A stretch of 64,000 bases of DNA from Scandinavium ludwigii_A (lineage in GTDB: Bacteria; Pseudomonadota; Gammaproteobacteria; Enterobacterales; Enterobacteriaceae), in the NCBI GenBank assembly GCA_050516505.1, contig CP191518.1:4278001-4342000 (forward strand), read 5' to 3'. Shown here piece by piece: positions 12,403-21,457 of the stretch. Below the pieces are notes generated by a model that had not been told where the DNA came from, did not search any database, and was given only the letters and a program-made list of their open reading frames with translations. How positions within the stretch are numbered: the stretch's first letter is position 1; each line of letters begins with the position of its first letter. The position numbers were made by a program, and so were the translations under genes.

Positions 12403-13695
12403 ATGAAAGTTTTAGTAATTGGTAACGGCGGGCGCGAGCACGCGCTGGCATGGAAAGCGGCACAGTCGCCACTGGTTGATACCGTATTTGTAGCACCTGG
12501 CAATGCGGGCACCGCACTTGAGCCAACGCTGCAAAACGTAGCGATTAGCGCCACCGATATTCCGGCGCTGCTGGACTTCGCTCTGAGTGAACAGATTGGC
12601 CTGACTATCGTTGGCCCAGAAACGCCACTGGTGCTGGGCGTGGTTGATGCGTTCCGCAATGCCGGCCTGACCATTTTCGGCCCAACGCAAGCTGCAGCAC
12701 AGCTGGAAGGCTCCAAAGCGTTCACCAAAGATTTCCTGGCACGCCATAAGATCCCCACAGCTGAATACCAGAATTTTACCGAGATTGAACCCGCGCTGGT
12801 TTATCTGCGCGAGAAAGGCGCGCCGATCGTCATCAAAGCCGACGGCTTGGCCGCGGGTAAAGGCGTTATTGTTGCAATGACGCTGGAAGAAGCCGAAGCG
12901 GCTGTCCATGACATGCTGGCAGGCAATGCGTTTGGCGATGCGGGTCATCGGATCGTCATCGAAGAGTTCCTCGATGGCGAAGAAGCCAGCTTTATCGTGA
13001 TGGTCGATGGCGAGAATGTCCTGCCAATGGCCACCAGCCAGGATCATAAACGCGTAGGCGATGGCGATACCGGACCCAATACCGGCGGCATGGGCGCGTA
13101 TTCCCCGGCGCCAGTGGTAACCGACGACGTCCATCAGCGCACCATGGATCGCGTTATCTGGCCAACCGTGCGTGGCATGGCGGCGGAAGGCAACATCTAT
13201 ACCGGTTTCCTGTATGCCGGACTGATGATTGATAAAGAAGGCAATCCGAAGGTTATCGAATTCAACTGCCGTTTCGGCGACCCGGAAACACAGCCTATCA
13301 TGTTGCGCCTGCAGTCCGACCTGGTCGAACTGTGCCTCGCGGCCTGTGCAGGCAAATTGGATGAGAAAACCTCCCGCTGGGATCCACGTGCTTCGCTGGG
13401 TGTGGTGATGGCTGCGGGCGGATATCCTGCTAACTATCGCAACGGCGACGAAATCCACGGTCTGCCGCTGGAAGAAGTTGAAGGCGGCAAAGTATTCCAG
13501 GCGGGAACCACGCTGTCGAAGGACGATCGCGTGCTGACCAACGGCGGTCGCGTCCTTTGCGTTACGGCGCTGGGTGAAACCGTGGCCGACGCGCAGAAAC
13601 GTGCGTACCAGTTAATGCAGGATATTCACTGGGAAGACTGCTTCAGCCGGAAAGATATTGGGTACCGCGCGATTGCGCGTGAGCAAGGCAAGTAA
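12403..13695 (+). CDS. purD: Phosphoribosylamine-glycine ligase (GAR synthetase)
   Basis: ATP-grasp ligase joining glycine to 5-phosphoribosylamine to give GAR, the second step of purine synthesis. 430 aa, one longer than E. coli PurD. The N-terminus has VIGNGGREHALAWK; the ATP-grasp core shows KADGLAAGKGVIVA near residue 145 and the metal-binding EFNCRFGDPETQ near residue 290. Second gene of the purHD operon. In E. coli zraR follows; here the next gene is yjaH on the opposite strand. Confidence 0.98.
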   Translation: MKVLVIGNGGREHALAWKAAQSPLVDTVFVAPGNAGTALEPTLQNVAISATDIPALLDFALSEQIGLTIVGPETPLVLGVVDAFRNAGLTIFGPTQAAAQLEGSKAFTKDFLARHKIPTAEYQNFTEIEPALVYLREKGAPIVIKADGLAAGKGVIVAMTLEEAEAAVHDMLAGNAFGDAGHRIVIEEFLDGEEASFIVMVDGENVLPMATSQDHKRVGDGDTGPNTGGMGAYSPAPVVTDDVHQRTMDRVIWPTVRGMAAEGNIYTGFLYAGLMIDKEGNPKVIEFNCRFGDPETQPIMLRLQSDLVELCLAACAGKLDEKTSRWDPRASLGVVMAAGGYPANYRNGDEIHGLPLEEVEGGKVFQAGTTLSKDDRVLTNGGRVLCVTALGETVADAQKRAYQLMQDIHWEDCFSRKDIGYRAIAREQGK

Positions 13696-13707
13696 TCCTA
13701 ATCATTC

Positions 13708-13730
13708 GCCCTTTCCCGCGTGGAGAGGGC
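13708..13730 (+). terminator. Hairpin between convergent purD and yjaH
   Basis: A 9-bp stem (GCCCTTTCC against GGAGAGGGC, one wobble) with a CGCGT loop follows the purD stop by 12 bases. The tract after it (AATTCTG) is poor in T, so termination in either direction would be weak or of another kind. Confidence 0.45.
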
Positions 13731-13738
13731 AATTCTGC

Positions 13739-14395
13739 TTAGAAACTCTTTTCCGTCGGCTGCCAGGTGCAGAAATCTTCATTCGCCACCAGCAACAGCT
13801 GAGAACCTTCTGCCGCTTCAAGCCATGCCACGCTCACTTCCACCGAGGAATGACTCTGACGTCGTTCGATGTGGCTTACTGCCAGCGCTTCTAAATCAGG
13901 CTTTATCGTCTGCCCTTCGCAGGTCGTCACGGTGTGATTTGCATGCCAGCGTCCCTGACGCAGTACCACACGGCCCTGGCGCAGCGCATCGCTGGTCTGG
14001 CGGATTTGTTGCGCCTGGTAGCGATATAACGCTATCTGGTCGTTTGAAAGCTGCTGCTTCTGCCCGTCGACTTCACGCTGCATAAAACTCAGGTCGCCGT
14101 GGTCATCAAAACGCACGCGAATGTGTTCCGGCGGCTTGCCGTAGATATTGAGTTCAATCAGAGAGAGTGTGTCGCCCTGCCAGCGGTATTCGCGGGTTGA
14201 GGTGTTCCCACTGCGCCACGGGCTGAATGTCGCGAGCATATGGGTTTCATTGTCGGAATCTTTACGCCAGATGCGCACTGCGCCCTGGTTGTCTGCATAA
14301 CCGCTGGCAGTAAATGGCGGCAGAGACGAATTGTGACTGCAGGCAGACAGCAGCAACACGCCAGCCAGCGTCAGCGTGCGACGCCAGATGGACAA
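13739..14395 (-). CDS. yjaH: Putative lipoprotein, DUF1481 family (YjaH)
   Basis: Function unknown. The product carries a lipoprotein signal peptide: WRRTLTLAGVLLLSACS has a basic n-region, hydrophobic core and an LSAC lipobox. The remainder (SLPPFTASGY, VRIWRK, YRWQGD, LSFMQRE) resembles E. coli YjaH. The frame is open up to a GTG at 14437 (232 aa), but that would place the hupA terminator inside the coding sequence. A TTG at 14395 just after the terminator gives a 218-aa protein with a normal signal peptide. Neither start has a convincing ribosome-binding site, so the start is uncertain. Confidence 0.75.
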   Translation of the reverse strand: MSIWRRTLTLAGVLLLSACSHNSSLPPFTASGYADNQGAVRIWRKDSDNETHMLATFSPWRSGNTSTREYRWQGDTLSLIELNIYGKPPEHIRVRFDDHGDLSFMQREVDGQKQQLSNDQIALYRYQAQQIRQTSDALRQGRVVLRQGRWHANHTVTTCEGQTIKPDLEALAVSHIERRQSHSSVEVSVAWLEAAEGSQLLLVANEDFCTWQPTEKSF

Positions 14396-14414
14396 AAGGG
14401 GCGAAACCGCCCCT
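14393..14414 (-). terminator. hupA terminator
   Basis: The minus strand has AGGGGCG-GTTT-CGCCCCT followed by TTTTG, 30 bases after the hupA stop. It overlaps the open frame that continues into yjaH, which bears on the choice of yjaH start. Confidence 0.8.
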
Positions 14415-14443
14415 TCGTTAAAACTGTTCACCGGCACGCGGTC

Positions 14444-14716
14444 TTACTTAACTGCGTCTTTCAGTGCTTTACCAGAAACAAATGCCGGCACGTTAGCTGC
14501 GGCGATTTTGATTTCTTTACCGGTCTGCGGGTTGCGGCCAGTACGCTCAGCGCGGTGGTTCACTTTGAAGGTACCGAAACCAACCAGTTGTACAGCATCA
14601 CCTTCTTTCAGAGACTCAGTAATTGCAGCCAGAGTAGATTCCAGGGCAGATTTTGCCTGTGCTTTTGACAGGTCAGCCTTGTCCGCAATTACATCAATCA
14701 GTTGAGTCTTGTTCAT
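14444..14716 (-). CDS. hupA: DNA-binding protein HU-alpha
   Basis: Small abundant nucleoid protein that bends DNA; forms homodimers and heterodimers with HU-beta. 90 aa, identical length to E. coli HupA, from MNKTQLIDVIADKADLSK. The DNA-binding beta-arm signature GFGTFKVNHRAERTGRNPQT is intact at about residues 46-65. A strong terminator follows. The roughly 185-base gap to yjaG probably contains its own promoter region, consistent with separate high expression. Confidence 0.98.
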   Translation of the reverse strand: MNKTQLIDVIADKADLSKAQAKSALESTLAAITESLKEGDAVQLVGFGTFKVNHRAERTGRNPQTGKEIKIAAANVPAFVSGKALKDAVK

Positions 14717-14902
14717 ATGTTATCCTTACAATGTGTTTATCGCTTGCTAAGCATCGAGTGCGACGGAAATGCCAAAAAAGCACTCTCCTGCATACACGCA
14801 CCGATAGCCACTTTTTTTCGCCTTCCAAATGTAGACCAGACGGGGGGCAGATGTGAAGCCTTCAGGCACGACAATTCGGACTGAATGTCACGTTTTGTGG
14901 CT

Positions 14903-15493
14903 TCATTGATTAAAATTTATCCCGATATTACTCTCACCAGCCTCACGAAGGTCTGCGCGCAGCCCTTTTATCAGTTCAAGATCGCGTTCTTCGCACTCGG
15001 CAAGAAGTCTGAAAATTTCCCACTGGATGTCCCATTCCTGCTCAACTGCTGGGTTTTCTTTCAGTTCTTCATCCGTCATTTCGCGACCGGCCTGGGTCAT
15101 TTCAAGCATCGCAACGGTTGTGATAGAAGACTTGCTGACTTCAATGGCGTGCTCAAGGGTTTCACCACTCAGACGCGAATGCACCAGCTCACTCAACGCC
15201 ACGCAGGCATCGATCGCCGGGTACACACCATACATATCGAAATCATCCGCAACCGGGATCGCCTCTTCCAGCTTTTCGAGTTGGCTGTCGAAGTTTACCT
15301 TGGCGTCCTTCACGGTCAGGGTTTCCCAGATAAGATCGAGAATACGACGATAAATCTGCCCATCGGCAAATTCAGTCTGCTGACAGAACATGGCGTAGTT
15401 CGGATACATACGCTCGCACAGGCAAGCCATAAAGGTCACATGCTGCCAGCTTTCCAGCTTCTCAAGGCGCAGATGAATCGGGTTTTGTAACAT
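14903..15493 (-). CDS. yjaG: Conserved protein of the YjaG family (DUF416)
   Basis: Function unknown. 196 aa, the usual length for E. coli YjaG, acidic and predicted mostly helical, with no signal peptide or membrane segment. The text LRLEKLESWQHVTFMACLCERMYPNY is characteristic of the family. It lies between nfi and hupA in the conserved nudC-hemE-nfi-yjaG-hupA series, 42 bases after nfi, so co-transcription with hemE-nfi is likely. Confidence 0.93.
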   Translation of the reverse strand: MLQNPIHLRLEKLESWQHVTFMACLCERMYPNYAMFCQQTEFADGQIYRRILDLIWETLTVKDAKVNFDSQLEKLEEAIPVADDFDMYGVYPAIDACVALSELVHSRLSGETLEHAIEVSKSSITTVAMLEMTQAGREMTDEELKENPAVEQEWDIQWEIFRLLAECEERDLELIKGLRADLREAGESNIGINFNQ

Positions 15494-15535
15494 GATGAGC
15501 TCTCGAATGCGTTAATTAGCGGCAGTTTACCTGAA

Positions 15536-16207
15536 TCAGGGCTGAATTGCTTGCCAACGCAGGAAGGCAGGCCGTCCGGAGGCAACCGCATCGGCCCAAC
15601 GGGTAGGTTCCGGTAAACGATAGCCCTTTGCGCAACGCTGAACCCACGCCAGCGCGCTGTCCTGGCTGACGCGATGCCCGGTGGCGATAAACAGCGGGTT
15701 GCAGCGCGCTTTGCTGCGCCAGACCCAACCCAGTTGTTCTTGTTTATCCATTAGCGGTGCCAGTGCGCCCGGTTCGGCAGACAACGGTTCGAACTTACCG
15801 CACAGGCGTTTTTTCGCCACGCCGATCGTCGGAACGTCCACCAGCAAACCAAAATGGCTGGCGACACCCAAACGCCGTGGATGGGAAATGCCGTGGCCAT
15901 CGACAAACAATAAGTCAGGTTTGCGCGATAGTTGTTCCCACGCCACCAGCAGCGCGGGATATTCACGGAATGACAGGAAGCCGGGGATGTAAGGCATGGT
16001 GGTAGGAATACGCGCTATCTGGTATTCCACCAATTCGAGGCCCGGATAGGTCAGCAGGACGATGGCCGCACGGGTTATCTCGCCGCCCTGCTCGAAACCA
16101 ACATCAGCTCCGCCGATGAGCCTCGGAGGATCTTCAGAAAAACGATCCTCGCGGATCACGGAAGACGCTAATGCCCGCTGTTGTTCCCGAAGATCTGCCA
16201 GATCCAT
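15536..16207 (-). CDS. nfi: Endonuclease V
   Basis: Nicks DNA one base 3' of deoxyinosine and other deaminated bases to start repair. 223 aa, equal to E. coli Nfi. The metal-binding aspartate in GADVGFE (D35), the YIPGFLSFRE segment with the catalytic glutamate, and FVDGHG with the third acid are all present. It starts 9 bases after the hemE stop and is probably translated from the same message. Confidence 0.97.
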   Translation of the reverse strand: MDLADLREQQRALASSVIREDRFSEDPPRLIGGADVGFEQGGEITRAAIVLLTYPGLELVEYQIARIPTTMPYIPGFLSFREYPALLVAWEQLSRKPDLLFVDGHGISHPRRLGVASHFGLLVDVPTIGVAKKRLCGKFEPLSAEPGALAPLMDKQEQLGWVWRSKARCNPLFIATGHRVSQDSALAWVQRCAKGYRLPEPTRWADAVASGRPAFLRWQAIQP

Positions 16208-16216
16208 GCTGCGTCC

Positions 16217-17281
16217 TTAGCGGTGATACTGCGGCGACAGGCGATGCACGGCGTCGACGAATGCACCCGCGTGTTCCGGTGGCACATCCTGATGGATACC
16301 GTGACCCAGGTTAAATACGTGGCCTTCGCCCTCGCCGAATCCAGCCAGGATGGTCGCCACTTCTTCTTCGATGCGTGCAGGCTGTGCGTACAGCATCGAC
16401 GGGTCCATGTTGCCCTGCAGCGCCACTTTATGCCCCACGCGACGACGCGCATCGGCAATATCCGTGGTCCAGTCGAGGCCTAGCGCATCGCAGCCGGTTT
16501 CCGCCATCGCTTCCAGCCACTGCCCGCCGCCTTTGGTAAACAACGTTACCGGCACGCGACGGCCTTCGTTTTCACGCAGCAGGCCATCAATAATTTTGTG
16601 CATGTAGTAGAGGGAGAACTGCTGATAATCACGCCCGGTCAGCACGCCGCCCCAAGTATCGAAAATCATCACCGATTGCGCCCCGGCTTTGATTTGCGCG
16701 TTCAGATACAGGGTGACGCTTTTCGCCAACTTATCGAGCAGCAAATGCAGCGCCTGCGGATCGGCGTACATCATCTTCTTGATGACGGTAAACGCTTTAC
16801 TGCTACCGCCTTCAATCATGTAAGTGGCCAGCGTCCACGGGCTGCCAGAGAAACCAATCAGCGGCACTTCGCCCTTCAGTTCGCGGCGGATGGTGCGCAC
16901 CGCGTTCATCACGTAGCCCAGTTCCTGTTCCGGATCAGGCACCGGCAGTTTTTCGATATCAGCTTTGGTTTTCAGCGGGGAGGTAAAACGCGGGCCTTCG
17001 CCGGTTTCAAAGTACAGGCCCAGCCCCATCGCATCAGGAATGGTCAGAATGTCCGAGAAGAGGATCGCCGCGTCCAGCGGGAAACGGCGCAGTGGCTGCA
17101 ACGTCACTTCGCAGGCCAGCTCCGCGTTCTTGCACAGCGACATAAAATCGCCCGCTTCGGCACGCGTGGCTTTGTACTCCGGCAAATAGCGACCCGCTTG
17201 TCTCATCATCCAGACAGGGGTGATATCAACAGGCTGGCGCAGCAGCGCACGCAGATAACGATCGTTCTTCAGTTCGGTCAT
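16217..17281 (-). CDS. hemE: Uroporphyrinogen decarboxylase
   Basis: Removes four carboxyl groups from uroporphyrinogen III to give coproporphyrinogen III in haem synthesis. 354 aa from MTELKNDRYLRALL, the E. coli length; an AAGGA ribosome-binding site stands 8 bases before this ATG, so the 8-codon longer frame is rejected. Both family signatures are present: PVWMMRQAGRYLPEY near residue 25 and the substrate-binding FSDILTIPDAMG near residue 78. It lies between nudC and nfi. Confidence 0.98.
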   Translation of the reverse strand: MTELKNDRYLRALLRQPVDITPVWMMRQAGRYLPEYKATRAEAGDFMSLCKNAELACEVTLQPLRRFPLDAAILFSDILTIPDAMGLGLYFETGEGPRFTSPLKTKADIEKLPVPDPEQELGYVMNAVRTIRRELKGEVPLIGFSGSPWTLATYMIEGGSSKAFTVIKKMMYADPQALHLLLDKLAKSVTLYLNAQIKAGAQSVMIFDTWGGVLTGRDYQQFSLYYMHKIIDGLLRENEGRRVPVTLFTKGGGQWLEAMAETGCDALGLDWTTDIADARRRVGHKVALQGNMDPSMLYAQPARIEEEVATILAGFGEGEGHVFNLGHGIHQDVPPEHAGAFVDAVHRLSPQYHR

Positions 17282-17320
17282 GTTTGCAGTTCCTTTATGC
17301 GTCATGCGGGAATTGTACCA

Positions 17321-18094
17321 TCACTCATAGTCTGCCCGACACATCGCCACTGTATCTTCAATCAAACGACGCGCCACGGTGCCCGGCGGGGGCAGCAGAG
17401 GCAGGTTGTCATAGCGATACCAGTTGGCTTCAATCAGCTCTTTTGGATCGATTACGATATCGCCGCTGTCGTAATCAGCCATAAAGGCCGTCATTAAAGA
17501 CTGCGGGAACGGCCACGGCTGGGAAGTCACATAGCGAAGATTTTTAACGCGAATGCTGCTCTCCTCCATGACTTCGCGAGCCACGGCGTGTTCGAGAGTT
17601 TCCCCGACTTCGACAAACCCCGCCAGTACCGTGTGCACGCCGTTGCGATGGCGCGTGTGCTGCGCCAACAAAATCGAATCATCGCGGCGAATAGCCACAA
17701 TAATGCACGGCGCAATTTGCGGGTAATAACGCTCGCGGCAGTGACTGCACAGCATCGCCCATTCGGTTTTGCTCGGGTGCATGGTGTGCCCGCAGTAGCC
17801 GCAGAATTTGTGGGAACGATAAAATTCCGTTAGCTGAACACCGCGCCCGGCAAGCTGGAACAAACCCACATCCTGATCCAGAACCTGTCGCACCGTGCCC
17901 ATATCCTGACGTCGCGCTTGCTGAATCAGCCACACGGGTTCGCCCTGCCATTCTCCAATCGACATCGCATTCAGACCGACCAGACCGAACTTTTCCGCTT
18001 CGCCATACGGCAACTCACCGTCAGGCAGCCATAATTTCTGTTCGTGACTGACTATCCACCAGCCGCGATCTAATTTTTCAATTATACGATCCAT
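17321..18094 (-). CDS. nudC: NADH pyrophosphatase / RNA NAD-cap hydrolase
   Basis: Nudix hydrolase that cleaves NAD(H) and removes NAD caps from RNA 5' ends. 257 aa, the E. coli length. A four-cysteine zinc ribbon (CGYCGH and CSHC) lies at about residues 98-119. The Nudix box begins GFVEVGETLEHA and continues REVMEESS at about residues 158-180. The SQPWPFPQS NAD-specificity motif follows. It is the first gene of the nudC-hemE-nfi-yjaG series and diverges from rsd. Confidence 0.97.
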   Translation of the reverse strand: MDRIIEKLDRGWWIVSHEQKLWLPDGELPYGEAEKFGLVGLNAMSIGEWQGEPVWLIQQARRQDMGTVRQVLDQDVGLFQLAGRGVQLTEFYRSHKFCGYCGHTMHPSKTEWAMLCSHCRERYYPQIAPCIIVAIRRDDSILLAQHTRHRNGVHTVLAGFVEVGETLEHAVAREVMEESSIRVKNLRYVTSQPWPFPQSLMTAFMADYDSGDIVIDPKELIEANWYRYDNLPLLPPPGTVARRLIEDTVAMCRADYE

Positions 18095-18190
18095 ATCTAT
18101 TGCACTACCTTCGCTTCACTGGCACTTTGTTAACAGTGCTTTTACATTTTTGGGTAAGCCGGTTTTGCTCTTTCACATGCGGAGTCCATC

Positions 18191-18694
18191 ATGCTAAACC
18201 AGTTAGAAAGCCTGACAGAGCGCGTCGGCGGCAGCCACCAACTTGTCGATCAATGGCTCCAGGTGCGTAAACAATTGCTCGTCGCCTATTACAATCTGGT
18301 TGGCATTAAGCCTGGCAAAGGATCGTATATGCGTCTGAACGAGAAAGCACTGGACGATTTTTGTCAGCGCCTGGTGGATTACCTTTCCGCCGGCCATTTC
18401 AGTATTTATGAACGCATTGTCGGCGAATTGGAAGGTGAAAACCCACTTTTGGCGGCAACAAAACTCTATCCACAGCTCGAAGGCAACACCGAGCAAATCA
18501 TGAGTCTCTACGATTCCAGTCTTGAAACCGCCATCGATGATGATAACTGCATGGAGTTTCAACAGGCGTTATCCGGACTCGGCGAAGCCCTCGCCGCCCG
18601 CTTTGGGCTGGAAGACAGCCTGATTGCGCTGGCACTGGATAACAAGCTAAACGGCAGCGCGAACGATGAAAATCAGATCGCGCGTCCGGCTTGA
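18191..18694 (+). CDS. rsd: Regulator of sigma D (sigma-70 sequestering protein)
   Basis: Binds sigma-70 region 4 in stationary phase and shifts RNA polymerase toward alternative sigma factors. 167 aa; helical Rsd/AlgQ fold expected. The segment LVAYYNLVGIKPGK through DFCQRLVDYLSAGHFSIYERI is nearly that of E. coli Rsd, while the central and C-terminal parts diverge and end about nine residues longer. Monocistronic, with the thiC leader downstream. Confidence 0.95.
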   Translation: MLNQLESLTERVGGSHQLVDQWLQVRKQLLVAYYNLVGIKPGKGSYMRLNEKALDDFCQRLVDYLSAGHFSIYERIVGELEGENPLLAATKLYPQLEGNTEQIMSLYDSSLETAIDDDNCMEFQQALSGLGEALAARFGLEDSLIALALDNKLNGSANDENQIARPA

Positions 18695-18750
18695 GTTCTT
18701 AAGCATTAACGCGTAATTTACATTTTTCACCTCGCCACGGGCGGGGTATA

Positions 18751-18835
18751 TCTTGTCGGAGTGCCCATTTGGGCTGAGACCGTTAATTCGGGATCCGCGG
18801 AACCTGATCAGGTTAGTACCTGCGAAGGGAACAAG
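18751..18835 (+). promoter_or_regulatory. TPP riboswitch (THI element) of thiC operon
   Basis: The conserved thi-box core is clear: GGAGTGCC, GGGCTGAGACC and CCTGATCAGGTTAGTACC, then TGCGAAGGGAACAAG. It ends about 90 bases before the thiC start. Binding of thiamine pyrophosphate is expected to reduce expression of thiCEFSGH by blocking translation initiation, as in E. coli. Confidence 0.96.
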
Positions 18836-18926
18836 AGTCACACATTTTACGTCGCCTACTGGGCGCGTAATCTCTTCGTTCATCCGTCGTCTGACAAGCC
18901 ATTTCCTTCATACACTGGAATGCGCT

Positions 18927-20822
18927 ATGTCTACTACCAAACTCTCCCGCCGCGAACAGCGTGCACACGCCCAACACTTTATCGATACGCTCGAAGGTAC
19001 GGCTTTCCCCAACTCAACACGGATTTATCTCCAGGGTTCTCGCAACGATATTCGCGTGCCGATGCGTGAAATCCAGCTCAGCCCAACGCTTCTGGGCGGC
19101 GCCAAAGACAACCCCCAGTTCGAACATAACGAAGCCGTGCCGGTGTATGACACCTCCGGCCCGTACGGTGATCCGGATATTGCGATCAACGTGCAGCAGG
19201 GTCTGGCCAAAGTGCGCCAGCCGTGGATTGACGCGCGCCATGACAGCGAACCGCTGGACGAACGCAGCTCGGCTTACACCAAACAACGTCTGGCCGATGA
19301 CGGTCTTGACGAACTGCGTTTTACCGGCCTTCTGACGCCCAAACGCGCCGTCGCGGGCAAATGCGTCACGCAGCTGCACTACGCCCGTCAGGGCATCGTC
19401 ACCCCTGAAATGGAGTTCATCGCTATCCGCGAAAACATGGGCCGCGAGCGCATTCGCGGCGAAGTGTTACGTCACCAACATCCAGGTGAAGGTTTTGGGG
19501 CACGTCTACCGGAAAATATCACCCCTGAATTTGTGCGCGATGAAGTCGCCGCCGGACGCGCCATCATTCCAGCCAACATCAATCACCCTGAATCTGAACC
19601 GATGATCATCGGCCGTAATTTCCTGGTGAAGGTTAACGCCAATATCGGCAACTCGGCGGTCACGTCGTCCATCGAAGAAGAAGTGGAAAAACTGGTGTGG
19701 TCAACACGCTGGGGTGCAGACACGGTGATGGATTTATCCACCGGGCGCTACATCCACGAAACCCGCGAGTGGATCCTGCGTAACAGCCCGGTGCCGATTG
19801 GCACAGTGCCGATTTATCAGGCGCTGGAGAAGGTGAACGGCATTGCCGAAGACCTGACGTGGGAGGCATTCCGCGACACCCTACTCGAACAGGCGGAACA
19901 GGGTGTGGATTATTTCACCATTCACGCGGGCGTGTTGCTGCGCTACGTGCCAATGACCGCCAAACGCCTGACCGGCATCGTTTCCCGCGGCGGTTCGATC
20001 ATGGCGAAATGGTGTCTGTCGCACCATCAGGAAAACTTCCTGTATCAGCATTTCCGCGAGATTTGCGAAATTTGTGCCGCGTATGATGTGTCTCTTTCGC
20101 TGGGCGACGGCCTGCGTCCAGGCTCCATTCAGGATGCCAACGACGAAGCCCAATTTGCCGAACTGCATACCCTTGGCGAACTAACCAAAATCGCCTGGGA
20201 ATACGACGTACAGGTGATGATTGAAGGTCCGGGCCACGTGCCGATGCAGATGATCCGCCGCAACATGACCGAAGAACTGGAACACTGCCACGAAGCGCCG
20301 TTCTACACGCTGGGGCCATTGACCACCGATATCGCACCGGGCTATGACCATTTCACCTCCGGGATTGGCGCCGCGATGATTGGCTGGTTCGGCTGCGCGA
20401 TGCTGTGCTACGTCACGCCGAAAGAGCACCTTGGTTTACCGAATAAAGAAGATGTTAAACAAGGGCTTATCACCTACAAAATTGCCGCCCACGCGGCTGA
20501 CTTGGCGAAGGGGCATCCGGGCGCGCAAATCCGCGATAACGCCATGTCGAAGGCGCGCTTTGAATTCCGCTGGGAAGACCAGTTCAACCTGGCGCTCGAT
20601 CCGTTCACCGCCCGCGCCTATCACGACGAAACCCTGCCGCAGGAATCCGGCAAAGTGGCACACTTCTGCTCGATGTGTGGGCCGAAGTTCTGCTCGATGA
20701 AAATCTCCCAGGAAGTGCGCGACTACGCGGCGGCGCAGACTATCGAAGTGGGCATGGCGGATATGTCAGAAAACTTCCGCGCCAAAGGTGGTGAAATATA
20801 TCTGCGCAAGGAGGAAGCCTGA
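18927..20822 (+). CDS. thiC: Phosphomethylpyrimidine synthase
   Basis: Radical-SAM enzyme converting aminoimidazole ribotide to HMP phosphate, the pyrimidine half of thiamine. 631 aa from MSTTKLSRREQ, the E. coli length; the open frame extends upstream into the riboswitch but that part is untranslated leader. The C-terminal CSMCGPKFCS supplies the unusual CX2CX4C cluster motif. The SLGDGLRPGS and GPGHVPMQ segments are typical. First gene of the operon; its stop overlaps the thiE start by one base (TGATG). Confidence 0.98.
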   Translation: MSTTKLSRREQRAHAQHFIDTLEGTAFPNSTRIYLQGSRNDIRVPMREIQLSPTLLGGAKDNPQFEHNEAVPVYDTSGPYGDPDIAINVQQGLAKVRQPWIDARHDSEPLDERSSAYTKQRLADDGLDELRFTGLLTPKRAVAGKCVTQLHYARQGIVTPEMEFIAIRENMGRERIRGEVLRHQHPGEGFGARLPENITPEFVRDEVAAGRAIIPANINHPESEPMIIGRNFLVKVNANIGNSAVTSSIEEEVEKLVWSTRWGADTVMDLSTGRYIHETREWILRNSPVPIGTVPIYQALEKVNGIAEDLTWEAFRDTLLEQAEQGVDYFTIHAGVLLRYVPMTAKRLTGIVSRGGSIMAKWCLSHHQENFLYQHFREICEICAAYDVSLSLGDGLRPGSIQDANDEAQFAELHTLGELTKIAWEYDVQVMIEGPGHVPMQMIRRNMTEELEHCHEAPFYTLGPLTTDIAPGYDHFTSGIGAAMIGWFGCAMLCYVTPKEHLGLPNKEDVKQGLITYKIAAHAADLAKGHPGAQIRDNAMSKARFEFRWEDQFNLALDPFTARAYHDETLPQESGKVAHFCSMCGPKFCSMKISQEVRDYAAAQTIEVGMADMSENFRAKGGEIYLRKEEA

Positions 20823-21457
20823 TGATTCAGCCTGATTTCCCTGCGGTGCCACAGCGCCTGGGTTTGTATCCGGTTGTCGACAGCGTGGAGTGGATTGCGC
20901 GTTTGCTGGATGCCGGGGTGCGCACGCTTCAGTTGCGTATTAAAGACAAAACCGATGACGAGGTGGAAGCGGACGTTATCGCCGCGATTGCATTGGGCCG
21001 TCGCTATCGCGCCCGACTGTTCATCAATGATTACTGGCGGTTGGCGGTCAAACATCGGGCTTACGGGGTACATCTCGGCCAGGAAGATTTGGCCGTTACC
21101 GACCTGGAGGCTATCCGTGACGCAGGCCTGCGACTCGGCGTATCGACGCATGACGATATGGAAATCGATGTGGCGCTGGCGGTAAAACCGTCGTACATCG
21201 CGCTGGGCCACGTTTTTCCTACGCAAACCAAGCAGATGCCGTCAACCCCGCAAGGGCTGGCACAGCTGGCCGGGCACATCATGCGCTTGAACGATTACCC
21301 GACAGTGGCGATTGGCGGCATTAGCCTCGACCGCGCCCCGTCAGTGCTGGCCACCGGTGTCGGCAGTATTGCGGTCGTCAGCGCCATTACTCAGGCACCG
21401 GACTGGCAATTGGCCACTGCGCAGCTGCTGGAAATGGCGGGAGCTGGCGATGAATGA
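20822..21457 (+). CDS. thiE: Thiamine-phosphate synthase
   Basis: Joins HMP-PP and the carboxylated thiazole phosphate to form thiamine phosphate. 211 aa, TIM-barrel family. Visible motifs are TLQLRIKDK near residue 38 for pyrophosphate binding, RLFINDYW, GVHLGQEDL, and LGHVFPTQTK near residue 130. The start ATG overlaps the thiC stop and the 3' end overlaps thiF by 8 bases, indicating translational coupling. Confidence 0.97.
   Translation: MIQPDFPAVPQRLGLYPVVDSVEWIARLLDAGVRTLQLRIKDKTDDEVEADVIAAIALGRRYRARLFINDYWRLAVKHRAYGVHLGQEDLAVTDLEAIRDAGLRLGVSTHDDMEIDVALAVKPSYIALGHVFPTQTKQMPSTPQGLAQLAGHIMRLNDYPTVAIGGISLDRAPSVLATGVGSIAVVSAITQAPDWQLATAQLLEMAGAGDE

Noticed and set aside
18753..18926. Upstream extension of thiC by 58 codons
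   Set aside because: This stretch is the TPP riboswitch and leader; the conserved ThiC start is at 18927.
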